The notes under the pieces are model-generated. The model saw only the letters and a list, made by a program, of their open reading frames with translations, searched no databases and was not told where the DNA came from. Of a DNA stretch of 13,826 bases, positions 1 through 5,698 are shown one piece after another. The stretch's first letter is position 1; each line of letters begins with the position of its first letter. Source of the stretch: Inquilinus sp. (GTDB lineage Bacteria; Pseudomonadota; Alphaproteobacteria; DSM-16000; Inquilinaceae); contig JABDIP010000198.1 of the NCBI GenBank assembly GCA_013003675.1, positions 1 through 13,826 on the forward strand. Reading direction: 5' to 3'. Position numbers and translations under genes: made by a program.

Positions 1-318
1 GGCGATCGCCGGCCAGCCGGCGGCAAAGGCGCGGCGGCGCGCGGACCAGCCGCCGACCGCGTGATGGCCGGCCGATAGCGCCGGCGATTGGTCGTGGATC
101 TCCGGGATGTCCAGCACGGCCGAGCGCAGCAACGGGCCCGCCGACTCGCTTGGCAGGCCCGACAACGCCCGGTCAAGAAGCCGGGCCTCCGCCAGCGCCC
201 GACGCGCCTGCTCGGAAACGGCCAGCAGCGCCTCGGCCTCGGCGCGCATCTCGGGCGGCCAGCGTGCGATGTCGGGCCCATGGGCATCGAGCAGGGTCTG
301 GAACCGGTTCACATGCAT
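1..318 (-). CDS. Probable anti-sigma partner of the ECF sigma factor, N-terminal part (runs off left edge)
   Basis: This is the first 106 codons of a protein whose C-terminus lies outside the window. It begins MHVNRFQTLLDAHGPDIARW and continues with a Glu/Ala/Leu-rich helical stretch to about residue 53, then a low-complexity Ala/Gly/Arg segment. The start is an ATG at 318. A strong Shine-Dalgarno (GGGAGGA, 7 bases upstream) overlaps the stop of the sigma gene, so the two are translationally coupled with a 4-base gap. Short proteins with an N-terminal RF-x-LLDA-x-G-x-D-x-x-RWP helix directly behind ECF sigma genes are common in alphaproteobacteria, and I believe many continue into a membrane segment. 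That part is not visible here. I see no zinc-binding HxxxCxxC motif in this fragment, so it is not a classical ZAS anti-sigma as far as it goes. The anti-sigma role is inferred from position only. Confidence 0.6.
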   Translation of the reverse strand, partial: MHVNRFQTLLDAHGPDIARWPPEMRAEAEALLAVSEQARRALAEARLLDRALSGLPSESAGPLLRSAVLDIPEIHDQSPALSAGHHAVGGWSARRRAFAAGWPAIA

Positions 319-322
319 GGTC

Positions 323-904
323 TCATCCTCCCAGCCGGCCGGACAGGCGCTGGCGCAGTCGGCGACGAGCCCGGACCAGCAGCGACTCCAGGGCACCGAC
401 GCTGATCTCCAGCACTTCGGCCGCCTCCGCGTTGCTCAAGCCGCCGGCGTAGCACAATGCGAGGGCGGCACGCTGCCGGCCCGCAAGCGCAGCGATTTCC
501 CGCCTCAGCAATGCCTGTCGCTGGCGGGCTTCGATCACCGAAATCGCGTCCCCTTCGGGGTCCGGCGGATCCTCGATCGACTCCAACGCCGCGAAGACCG
601 GCCGCCGGCGAAAATCCAGGCATAGATTGACCGTGACGCGGTATAGCCAGGTGGTGAAGCGGGCCCGGCCCGGCTGCCAATCGGTGGCGGTCCTCCAAAC
701 CCGCAGGAACGCTTCCTGTGCCACGTCCTCGGCGAGGCCGCGGTTGCCGGTAATCCGGGTGGCCAAGGCCAAGGTGCGGTCCAGATGCCGTTCCATGAGC
801 ACCGCGAAGGCATCGCGCGCACCGTGGCCGACCGCCCCCATCAGCGCGTCGTCGTCCTGTGCCTGCGATGCCGTTCCGCTTGACCATTGCCCGGCGTCTC
901 CCAT
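323..904 (-). CDS. ECF-family RNA polymerase sigma factor
   Basis: This 193-residue protein has the two-domain layout of group 4 (ECF) sigma factors, which redirect RNA polymerase to a small set of promoters in response to an envelope or stress signal. The sigma-2 domain spans about residues 32-101, with GNRGLAEDVAQEAFLRVWR in region 2.2 and FTTWLYRVTVNLCLDFRRR in 2.3/2.4. The sigma-4 helix-turn-helix spans about 138-188 (GLSNAEAAEVLEISVGALES, then an Arg-rich recognition end). There is no sigma-3 domain. I use the ATG at 904; an in-frame TTG one codon upstream (907) sits 8 bases from a GAGG and could be the true start, adding one residue. The next gene starts 4 bases after the stop and is the likely anti-sigma. 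The subgroup cannot be assigned by eye. Confidence 0.93.
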   Translation of the reverse strand: MGDAGQWSSGTASQAQDDDALMGAVGHGARDAFAVLMERHLDRTLALATRITGNRGLAEDVAQEAFLRVWRTATDWQPGRARFTTWLYRVTVNLCLDFRRRPVFAALESIEDPPDPEGDAISVIEARQRQALLRREIAALAGRQRAALALCYAGGLSNAEAAEVLEISVGALESLLVRARRRLRQRLSGRLGG

Positions 905-983
905 CAACCCATGGCCCTCGTCGCTCCCCGGCCGATCCGAAAGGACGCAACCCCTGTCTATCCGTTCTACGCACGAATTCGCA

Positions 984-1075
984 AAACCCTGCGAAAAGAT
1001 TTCGCAGTCTGGAATGAGCGTCGCCGAACCATCAGTGACTAGTCTTCACGCGGCGGTCGGGGAAACCCTGCGAAA
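984..1075. repeat. Two copies of a 13-base direct repeat (AAACCCTGCGAAA)
   Basis: AAACCCTGCGAAA occurs at 984-996 and again, identically, at 1063-1075, 79 bases apart and in the same orientation. Both lie in the divergent promoter region between the sigma gene and denD. On the minus strand they read TTTCGCAGGGTTT, upstream of the sigma gene. Identical 13-mers this close together in non-coding DNA suggest a repeated protein-binding site, either promoter elements of the adjacent ECF sigma factor or operators of an unknown regulator. Confidence 0.55.
989..1007. promoter_or_regulatory. Inverted repeat CTGCGAAA-N3-TTTCGCAG, candidate operator
   Basis: A perfect 8-base inverted repeat with a 3-base spacer (989-996 and 1000-1007). 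Its left arm is the 3' part of the 13-base direct repeat, and a third copy of the half-site CTGCGAAA lies at 1068-1075. The arrangement, one full dyad plus one distal half-site between divergent genes, fits an operator for a dimeric regulator. The regulator is unknown; the region is also where the ECF sigma gene's own promoter must lie. Confidence 0.4.
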
Positions 1076-1318
1076 GGGCCTCGACAATGGCGACCGACAG
1101 GGCCGCCGTCGGGGCCGTCCCCGGACTCGGACTAGACGCAGTGAGTCCCATTTGGCCGAGGATCGCCCGTCTTGAATTCGGAGCCCAGGTCGTCGGGATC
1201 GGCGGCGGGGCTGAAATGGTGGCGGCCGAGGGCGGGCTGCTGGTCGGCAGCGATTTCGACTATGGTAGGCGGAAACGCAGGCGGCGCAGATGGCCGCCCG
1301 AACGAAGGGAGAAGCGCC

Positions 1319-2317
1319 TTGCAGATCGTTGTCACTGGGGGCGGCGGGTTCATTGGCCGGCGCCTGATCGCCGCCCTGCTCGCCCGCGACAGCCTGACCG
1401 GCCCGGACGGACGGTCGCAGCCGATCGACCGGGTGATCGCCTTCGACAAGGCGGTCCCGTCGGGCACGATGCCGGAGGATCCACGGCTGATGGCGGTGGC
1501 CGGTGACATCGCCGACCCGGCGGCGCTGGCGCGGCTGATCGGCGCCGATACCGGCCTGGTCTTTCATCTGGCGGCAATCGTGAGCGGCGAGGCGGAGGCG
1601 AATTTCGACCTCGGCATGGCCGTCAATGTCGACGGGACTCGGGCGCTGCTGGAGGCCTGCCGGCGCTTGGCCACGCCGCCGCGGCTGGTCTTCGCCAGCT
1701 CCGTCGCGGTGTTCGGCGGCGGCATGCCGCGCGTGATCCGCGACGACAGCGCGCTGACGCCGCTGACCTCCTACGGCACGCAGAAGGCGATCGGCGAACA
1801 CCTGGTCAACGACTACAGCCGCAAGGGCTTCCTCGACGGCCGCGCGCTCCGGCTGCCGACCATCGTGGTCCGGCCCGGCAAGCCGAACAAGGCCGCTTCC
1901 TCCTTTGCCAGCGGCATCATCCGCGAGCCGCTGACCGGCCAAGACTGCCGCTGCCCGGTTGCGCCGGACTCGACCATGTGGATCCTGTCGCCGCGCCGGG
2001 TGGTCGAGGCGTTCCTGCGCGCCGCCGAGCTGCCGGGCGAGGCATTCGGCGACAGCCGGAGCCTGACCCTGCCGGGGCTGAGCGCGACGGTGGCGGAGAT
2101 GGTCGAGGCCCTGCGCGCGGTCGGCGGCGACGCGGCGGTCGCCCGCATCCGCTTCGAGCCGGATCCGCTGATTCAGCGCATCGTCTCCGGCTGGCCCGGA
2201 TGGTTCGAGCCGGAACGCGCCGTGGCGCTCGGCTTCGCGGCCGATCCCGACATCGTGTCGATCGTCCGTGCCTTCGCCGAGGACGAGTTGGGCGGCGCGG
2301 CGGCGCCCGCGACCTGA
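1319..2317 (+). CDS. denD: D-erythronate dehydrogenase-type NAD-dependent epimerase/dehydratase (extended SDR)
   Basis: This 332-residue extended short-chain dehydrogenase/reductase resembles DenD, which oxidises D-erythronate at C2 with NAD+ as the first step of four-carbon acid sugar catabolism. The N-terminal Rossmann motif is VTGGGGFIG, with the GxxGxxG glycines at residues 7, 10 and 13. A dinucleotide-contacting Asp follows in AFDKAV, DI in GDIADP, and HLAA in VFHLAAIVSGEAE. The active site has Ser in FASSVAVFG (about 127-128) and the Y152-x3-K156 pair in TSYGTQKAIGEHL. I choose TTG at 1319 because the coenzyme motif begins there as in the family and AAGGGAG lies 7 bases upstream; the frame is open upstream to 1172 but that part has no family similarity. 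The next gene converges, 18 bases after the stop, with only a small GCGGG/CCCGC palindrome between. No other erythronate genes (denK, otnC, otnI) are present, so the substrate is probable rather than certain. Confidence 0.85.
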   Translation: MQIVVTGGGGFIGRRLIAALLARDSLTGPDGRSQPIDRVIAFDKAVPSGTMPEDPRLMAVAGDIADPAALARLIGADTGLVFHLAAIVSGEAEANFDLGMAVNVDGTRALLEACRRLATPPRLVFASSVAVFGGGMPRVIRDDSALTPLTSYGTQKAIGEHLVNDYSRKGFLDGRALRLPTIVVRPGKPNKAASSFASGIIREPLTGQDCRCPVAPDSTMWILSPRRVVEAFLRAAELPGEAFGDSRSLTLPGLSATVAEMVEALRAVGGDAAVARIRFEPDPLIQRIVSGWPGWFEPERAVALGFAADPDIVSIVRAFAEDELGGAAAPAT

Positions 2318-2335
2318 GGGAAGCGGGCCCCCGCG

Positions 2336-2695
2336 TCAGGCCAGGGTGCTGATCGCGCTGAGCGTGCCGATGCTGAGGATGGCGGTGATGTTCAGCGAGA
2401 TGTCGACGATCCGGTTGGCCCGATAGGTGACGCCGGCAACGACGATGCCGAGCGCCAGCATCAGGACGCCGACGATCATCAGATCCCGCGAGCCGCCGAT
2501 GAATCCGATGATCGGCAACACCACGCCCAGATTCTGACAGACGTCGGACAGGCCGATGCGCGGCGGCAGGCGCTTGCGGGCGATGCTTTCGGCGACCATC
2601 GCCGTGCCCTGAATCGCGATTACGATGAAGTAGAGCAGCAGGGTGACCGTGGTCACGAAAGCCCCTGCATCGATCAGAATCTCGGTCGTCATCAT
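2336..2695 (-). CDS. Small four-helix integral membrane protein of unknown function
   Basis: The 119-residue product consists almost entirely of hydrophobic segments: roughly residues 12-32, 53-68, 72-90 and 98-116. Basic residues (RKRLPPR, about 40-46; YRANR, about 91-95) lie between helices, as expected for an inner-membrane protein. I do not recognise the family. The start is ATG at 2695, 5 bases behind a GGGG Shine-Dalgarno; an in-frame ATG at 2692 and GTG at 2701 are alternatives. An exact CtrA box lies about 61 bases upstream, and an 8-base-stem hairpin (2719-2741) lies in the leader. The protease gene upstream is on the same strand but more than 120 bases away, so this gene probably has its own promoter under cell-cycle or motility-type control. 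Confidence 0.72.
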   Translation of the reverse strand: MMTTEILIDAGAFVTTVTLLLYFIVIAIQGTAMVAESIARKRLPPRIGLSDVCQNLGVVLPIIGFIGGSRDLMIVGVLMLALGIVVAGVTYRANRIVDISLNITAILSIGTLSAISTLA

Positions 2696-2718
2696 TGCCA
2701 CCCCGTTTGATCGGCGAT

Positions 2719-2741
2719 CCGGACGGTTCTTTGCCGTCCGG
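2719..2741 (-). other. Perfect 8-base-pair stem-loop between the protease and membrane-protein genes
   Basis: CCGGACGG (2719-2726) and CCGTCCGG (2734-2741) form a perfect 8-base-pair stem around a 7-base loop. On the minus strand it follows the protease stop by about 80 bases and precedes the membrane-protein start by 23 bases. No T-run follows it in that direction, so it is either a leader structure of the membrane-protein mRNA or a weak terminator for the protease transcript. On the plus strand it is followed by a T-rich stretch, but no plus-strand gene reads into it. Confidence 0.5.
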
Positions 2742-2755
2742 TCATTTATTCAAGG

Positions 2756-2771
2756 TTAACAAACTGTTAAC
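2756..2771 (-). promoter_or_regulatory. CtrA box TTAA-N7-TTAAC upstream of the small membrane protein
   Basis: TTAACAAACTGTTAAC matches the alphaproteobacterial CtrA consensus TTAA-N7-TTAAC exactly, and because it sits inside a perfect inverted repeat (GGTTAAC-N5-GTTAACC, 2754-2772) it matches on both strands. Read on the minus strand it overlaps a possible -35 (TTAACA) 16 bases from TAAATG, which would place CtrA on top of the promoter of the 2336-2695 gene. The only gene it can serve at close range is that membrane protein. Confidence 0.6.
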
Positions 2772-2823
2772 CGATCCTGATGGGCCCCTGGCCGGCTGTC
2801 AAGGAAACGCCCGCCGCCACTTC

Positions 2824-3660
2824 TCAGCCGCCGCCGGCGACCAGGGTCAGGGCCGGTGTTGCCGCCGCCGCGGCCACGGAATCGTATTTCTCGACGAAAC
2901 GCTGCAAATCGGCCGCGAAGGCCCGGCTGTCGACGGCGATATTGTTCGGCCGGGCCCCGCCATAGACGGCCGAATCGAGGGCGATCACCTCGTATTCCCC
3001 GTCGCGTTTGACGAAGATCGGCGAGCCGCTGTCGCCCGGCAGCGTGTCGCATTCGTGCGAGATCGTGTTGTCGTTGTAGTAGTCGACGATCAGGCAGCCG
3101 ATATGGGCGGTCAGCTGGAATTCGGAATCGCCGCTATAGCCGGCCTGGGTGATCGTCGCCCATTGCCGGGCGACCGCCTGCTCGATCTCGTCCGACGACA
3201 ATTCGTGCACCACGAAGTGCCCGACATCGTGCCCGATCGGCTCGGACAGCAGGATGAAGGCGTAGTCCAGCCCATCGACCGAGGACGAGTTCAGGAACCG
3301 CTCGTAATCGTAGTCCTTCGACACCCAATAGGCCTCGACCTCCGCCTCGGCGGCATAGCGGCCCATGTGGTAGCCGGCGAGGAAGGTCGTCGGCGGGTCG
3401 AAGACCGGGCCGCCGCGCTCGGCGAAGAGGCAATGGGCGGCGGTCAGAACCACCCGCGGGCTGACCATCGACCCGGAACAATGGCCGCTGCCGCGGAAGG
3501 TCAGCTTGCCGACGGCGCTCCACGGCATGCCCTCCGGCACCACGAAGACCCGATCGTCCTTGCCGAACAGGGCGTGCAGGCTGGTCTCGACCTGCGCCGC
3601 CGCCGGGTGCGGACCGACGAGAATGGCGGATAGGAGAGCAAACGCTGTCGCGACGCGCAT
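2824..3660 (-). CDS. Secreted trypsin-like serine protease
   Basis: The 278-residue protein has a Sec signal peptide (MRVATAFALLSAILVGPHPA, cleavage near residue 22 after AAA) and a chymotrypsin-fold (S1) domain. All three catalytic residues are visible: H76 in LTAAHC, D132 in GLDYAFILL and S211 in LPGDSGSP. C61 and C77 flank the active-site His, as in the canonical S1 disulfide, and C189 and C204 probably form a second one. The substrate specificity cannot be read. The protein ends in an Ala-rich tail (VAAAAATPALTLVAGGG). The start is well supported by GGGAAGG 5 bases upstream. The mature enzyme should act in the periplasm or outside the cell. The promoter region upstream (3661-3730) contains two GTTAAC hexamers 22 bases apart. 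Confidence 0.92.
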   Translation of the reverse strand: MRVATAFALLSAILVGPHPAAAQVETSLHALFGKDDRVFVVPEGMPWSAVGKLTFRGSGHCSGSMVSPRVVLTAAHCLFAERGGPVFDPPTTFLAGYHMGRYAAEAEVEAYWVSKDYDYERFLNSSSVDGLDYAFILLSEPIGHDVGHFVVHELSSDEIEQAVARQWATITQAGYSGDSEFQLTAHIGCLIVDYYNDNTISHECDTLPGDSGSPIFVKRDGEYEVIALDSAVYGGARPNNIAVDSRAFAADLQRFVEKYDSVAAAAATPALTLVAGGG

Positions 3661-3702
3661 GGATACCTTCCCTGCTGTCCGCGCCTACCTGGCTGTCGCG
3701 CG

Positions 3703-3730
3703 GTTAACACCCGCCTTATGGCGCGTTAAC
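3703..3730 (-). promoter_or_regulatory. Pair of GTTAAC half-sites upstream of the protease, degenerate CtrA-like site
   Basis: GTTAAC occurs at 3703-3708 and 3725-3730, exactly 22 bases apart start to start, with TTAT (3716-3719) between them. This is not the consensus N7 spacing, so it is at best a weak or composite CtrA site. It lies 43-70 bases upstream of the protease start and also flanks the AT-rich promoter region of mmcB on the other strand. Confidence 0.25.
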
Positions 3731-3810
3731 TATTCTATGAAACATTATATCAATATAGGTCAAATACCTGCAATCGAAAAAGCATTGAACTGGATGAAGA
3801 AATTGGCATC

Positions 3811-3819
3811 TGCTATCTT
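3811..3819 (+). promoter_or_regulatory. Extended -10 promoter element of mmcB
   Basis: TGCTATCTT matches an extended -10 (TGn plus TATCTT at 3814-3819). No convincing -35 lies 16-18 bases upstream. Transcription from it would begin near 3826, at the edge of the LexA box, which is the expected geometry for LexA repression. Confidence 0.4.
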
Positions 3820-3828
3820 TGGCGGCTT

Positions 3829-3843
3829 GAACAAAAACCGAAC
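3829..3843 (+). promoter_or_regulatory. LexA (SOS) box GAAC-N7-GAAC in front of mmcB
   Basis: GAAC at 3829-3832 and GAAC at 3840-3843 are separated by exactly seven bases. This is the direct-repeat LexA operator of alphaproteobacteria, GTTC-N7-GTTC on the other strand. It lies 24 bases upstream of the mmcB start codon and just downstream of the candidate -10. The match in spacing, location and target gene is mutually supporting. Confidence 0.7.
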
Positions 3844-3867
3844 ATCTCTCTGATTCATGGTTAATTC

Positions 3868-4332
3868 ATGGAGAAAAACTTAACCAAACCGCCGCCGGCC
3901 GCCGTCCCGGCCGGCGAGGCCTCGGCGATCACCCGCGGCGTCCGGCGCATGTTGGCCGCGCACGGGCTGGCCAGCGTGGCCGAGTTCACCCTGCGGAGCC
4001 GCCGCCGCGCCGATGTGCTGGCCGTCGACGCCAAGGGGATCGTGACCATCGTCGAGGTGAAGAGCTCGATCGCGGATTTCCGGGCCGACCGCAAATGGCC
4101 CGACTATCTGGATTTCTGCGACCACTTCTATTTCGCCGTGGACGACAGCTTTCCCGCCGAGTTGATCCCCGACAGCTGCGGCCTGATGATCGCCGACGCC
4201 TACGAGGCGGCGATCGCCCGCGAGGCGCCGGAAACGCCGCTCAATGCCGTCCGGCGCCGGACCCTGCTGTTGCGCTTCGCCCACGCCGCCGCCGGCCGCC
4301 TGCACCGGCTGGAAGACCCCGGCCTGGTTTGA
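3868..4332 (+). CDS. mmcB: MmcB-family DNA repair protein (PD-(D/E)xK nuclease-like fold)
   Basis: The 154-residue protein matches the MmcB family of alphaproteobacterial DNA-damage proteins. In Caulobacter, mmcB is SOS-regulated and contributes to mitomycin C resistance. The core reads ITRGVRRML (helix), E39 in VAEFTLRSRRRADVLAVD, D49 in RADVL, and E63-x-K65 in IVEVKSS; D49 and E63-x-K65 have the spacing of a PD-(D/E)xK catalytic motif. The conserved stretch DFRADRKWPDYLDFCDHFYF follows, then FPAELIPDSCGLMIADAY. Length and domain order are normal for the family. The start is ATG at 3868; no strong Shine-Dalgarno is visible. A LexA box and extended -10 lie immediately upstream. A degenerate EAL protein follows 113 bases downstream on the same strand and may be co-transcribed. 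Confidence 0.9.
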   Translation: MEKNLTKPPPAAVPAGEASAITRGVRRMLAAHGLASVAEFTLRSRRRADVLAVDAKGIVTIVEVKSSIADFRADRKWPDYLDFCDHFYFAVDDSFPAELIPDSCGLMIADAYEAAIAREAPETPLNAVRRRTLLLRFAHAAAGRLHRLEDPGLV

Positions 4333-4445
4333 CGAGAGTCCGAAAGGGCCGAATTCAGGGCGCGTTAACGAAGATCGTGTCCCATCGAGCACTATCGCCG
4401 CCGCGGCTGCCCGCGGCAGCGGCGCCATCGCCGGATCGCCCGCTC

Positions 4446-5645
4446 ATGCAGATCGCCTCGCTCCCGCAGCAGACCGTTCAAGGCCAGGATGCGGCCCTGT
4501 TCGACTACGCGAAGCGGATTGCCCGCAAACCGGAGGGCAGGGTGGCGGTGCTTCTGCATCTGTCGCAACTGACCCCGGACAACCGCCGGGAAGACCGGCT
4601 GGCGGTCGCCATCGGCCATTTCGGGCAGCTTGTCCAGGATTTCGAAGGCCAACGCTTCCACCTCGCCGGCGGCGACATCGTCTTTGCCTGCAAGGGCGCC
4701 CGGCTGCAGTCGATCGAAGAGGCGGTGACGCGGCTGCGCTATCTGTTCGCCGACGACCCGCTGACCCGCGGCGACGGCTTCGGAACCTGGTACGTGATGG
4801 AACAGGACCACGCGGCATTCCTCGAGATGGCCTACCGCCGGAAGGAACTGGATGTCGCCCGCCGGCGCCTGTCGCAAGACGCGCACGACCAGGCCGGCGA
4901 GACCGAGGGCCGCCCACTGACCCCATTTCAGCTCGCCCAGCTCGAGGACGCGCTGGCCAATACCGACCTGTCGGCGATCGTGCGCAACCAGGCGGTCTGC
5001 GCCATCGCTCCCGGCGAGGCGCCGCAGATCGCCTTTCACGAGATATACGTTTCGCTGGAGGACTTGGCCCGAACCCTGTTGCCCGGCGTCTCCATCGCCG
5101 CCGACCCTTGGCTGTTCCACCATCTGAGCCGGACGCTGGACCGCCGCGTCCTGGTCCAGGTATCGCATGACAACGCCCGGTCGGATCGACCGTTCAGCAT
5201 CAATCTGACGGTCGGGACCACGCTGTCGCCGGCGTTCCGCCGATTCGACGAGGTGATCGCCGAGAGCCTGCGCGGACGCCTGGTCATCGAATTGCAGGCG
5301 ATCGACGTGCTCGCCGATATGTCGGCCTATCTGTTCGCCCGCGAGTACCTGCGCGAGCGGCGGTTCAAGATTTGCATCGACGGCGTCACCCACCTGACAC
5401 TGCCGTTCATCGACCGTGGCCGCCTCGCCGCCGATCTGCTCAAGCTGCAATGGCATCCCGACATGGCGGCCGGCCTGCCCGACGGCGCCGCCGACGACTT
5501 GGCCGAGCGGGTCCGCGCCGCCGGCACCGCCGGCGTGATCATGTGCCGTTGCGACGGGCCGGAAGCCCTCGATTTCGGCTACCGGTTGGGCGTCTCGGTC
5601 TATCAGGGACGCCATATTGACGCTCTGTTGGCGCGTCGCGACTAG
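4446..5645 (+). CDS. Protein with degenerate EAL domain (probably catalytically inactive)
   Basis: This 399-residue cytoplasmic protein has a C-terminal half (about 193-396) with the outline of an EAL c-di-GMP phosphodiesterase domain, but key residues are gone. The EAL signature is HEIYVS (198-203). FSINLTV (250-256) keeps the Asn and IELQAI (281-286) keeps the first Glu only. The DDFGxG loop is replaced by CIDGVTHL (310-317). K333 in DLLKLQ survives, the EGVE motif is absent and QGY has become QGR (388-390). It should therefore not hydrolyse c-di-GMP, though it might bind a ligand or partner. The N-terminal 110 residues, with FHLAGGDIVFACKG (71-84), faintly recall a GGDEF fold without the signature. 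The middle (125-160) is charged and helical. I use the ATG at 4446 because homologous proteins, as I recall them, begin near the LPQQT segment; there is no clear Shine-Dalgarno, and a GTG at 4377 is an alternative. A GCTGCC/GGCAGC hairpin (4406-4420) lies in the leader. Confidence 0.75.
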   Translation: MQIASLPQQTVQGQDAALFDYAKRIARKPEGRVAVLLHLSQLTPDNRREDRLAVAIGHFGQLVQDFEGQRFHLAGGDIVFACKGARLQSIEEAVTRLRYLFADDPLTRGDGFGTWYVMEQDHAAFLEMAYRRKELDVARRRLSQDAHDQAGETEGRPLTPFQLAQLEDALANTDLSAIVRNQAVCAIAPGEAPQIAFHEIYVSLEDLARTLLPGVSIAADPWLFHHLSRTLDRRVLVQVSHDNARSDRPFSINLTVGTTLSPAFRRFDEVIAESLRGRLVIELQAIDVLADMSAYLFAREYLRERRFKICIDGVTHLTLPFIDRGRLAADLLKLQWHPDMAAGLPDGAADDLAERVRAAGTAGVIMCRCDGPEALDFGYRLGVSVYQGRHIDALLARRD

Positions 5646-5698
5646 CGCACTGGCCTGGTCAGCCCCCCCTTGGGTGAACGTAGCGCTAGACTCGCGGC

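Larger units (their letters stand above)
905..1318. other. Gene-free divergent region between the sigma gene and denD
   Basis: This 414-base stretch separates two divergently transcribed genes. It holds the CTGCGAAA repeat cluster (984-1075), listed separately. An ATG at 1087 opens a frame to 1506 that overlaps denD; its product has no recognisable domain and becomes Arg-rich nonsense, so I do not call it a gene. A Shine-Dalgarno for denD lies at 1305-1311. I find no riboswitch or tRNA fold that I can name. Confidence 0.6.

Noticed and set aside
1172..1318. Upstream extension of denD from ATG 1172
   Set aside because: The 49 extra residues show no family similarity, while TTG 1319 has a well-spaced Shine-Dalgarno and begins exactly at the Rossmann motif.
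1087..1506. Open frame starting at ATG 1087 with a plausible AAGGG upstream
   Set aside because: It overlaps denD by almost 190 bases, turns Arg-rich where it overlaps, and has no recognisable domain.
2323..2334. GCGGG/CCCGC palindrome between convergent denD and the membrane-protein gene as a terminator
   Set aside because: A five-base stem with a two-base loop cannot fold well, and no T-run follows on either strand.
3737..3853. A 38-codon open frame (MKHYINIGQIPAIEK...) in the AT-rich region before mmcB
   Set aside because: It has no ribosome binding site, overlaps the candidate -10 and the LexA box, and its codons look like promoter DNA rather than the GC-rich codons of neighbours.
3852..3856. 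GATTC methylation site (GANTC, CcrM type) in the mmcB leader
   Set aside because: A single five-base site is expected by chance and gives no evidence of cell-cycle methylation control.
5646..5698. TAGCGCTA palindrome (5681-5688) as a bidirectional terminator between the convergent EAL and regA genes
   Set aside because: The palindrome has no loop and no T-run; four pairs are too few for a terminator.
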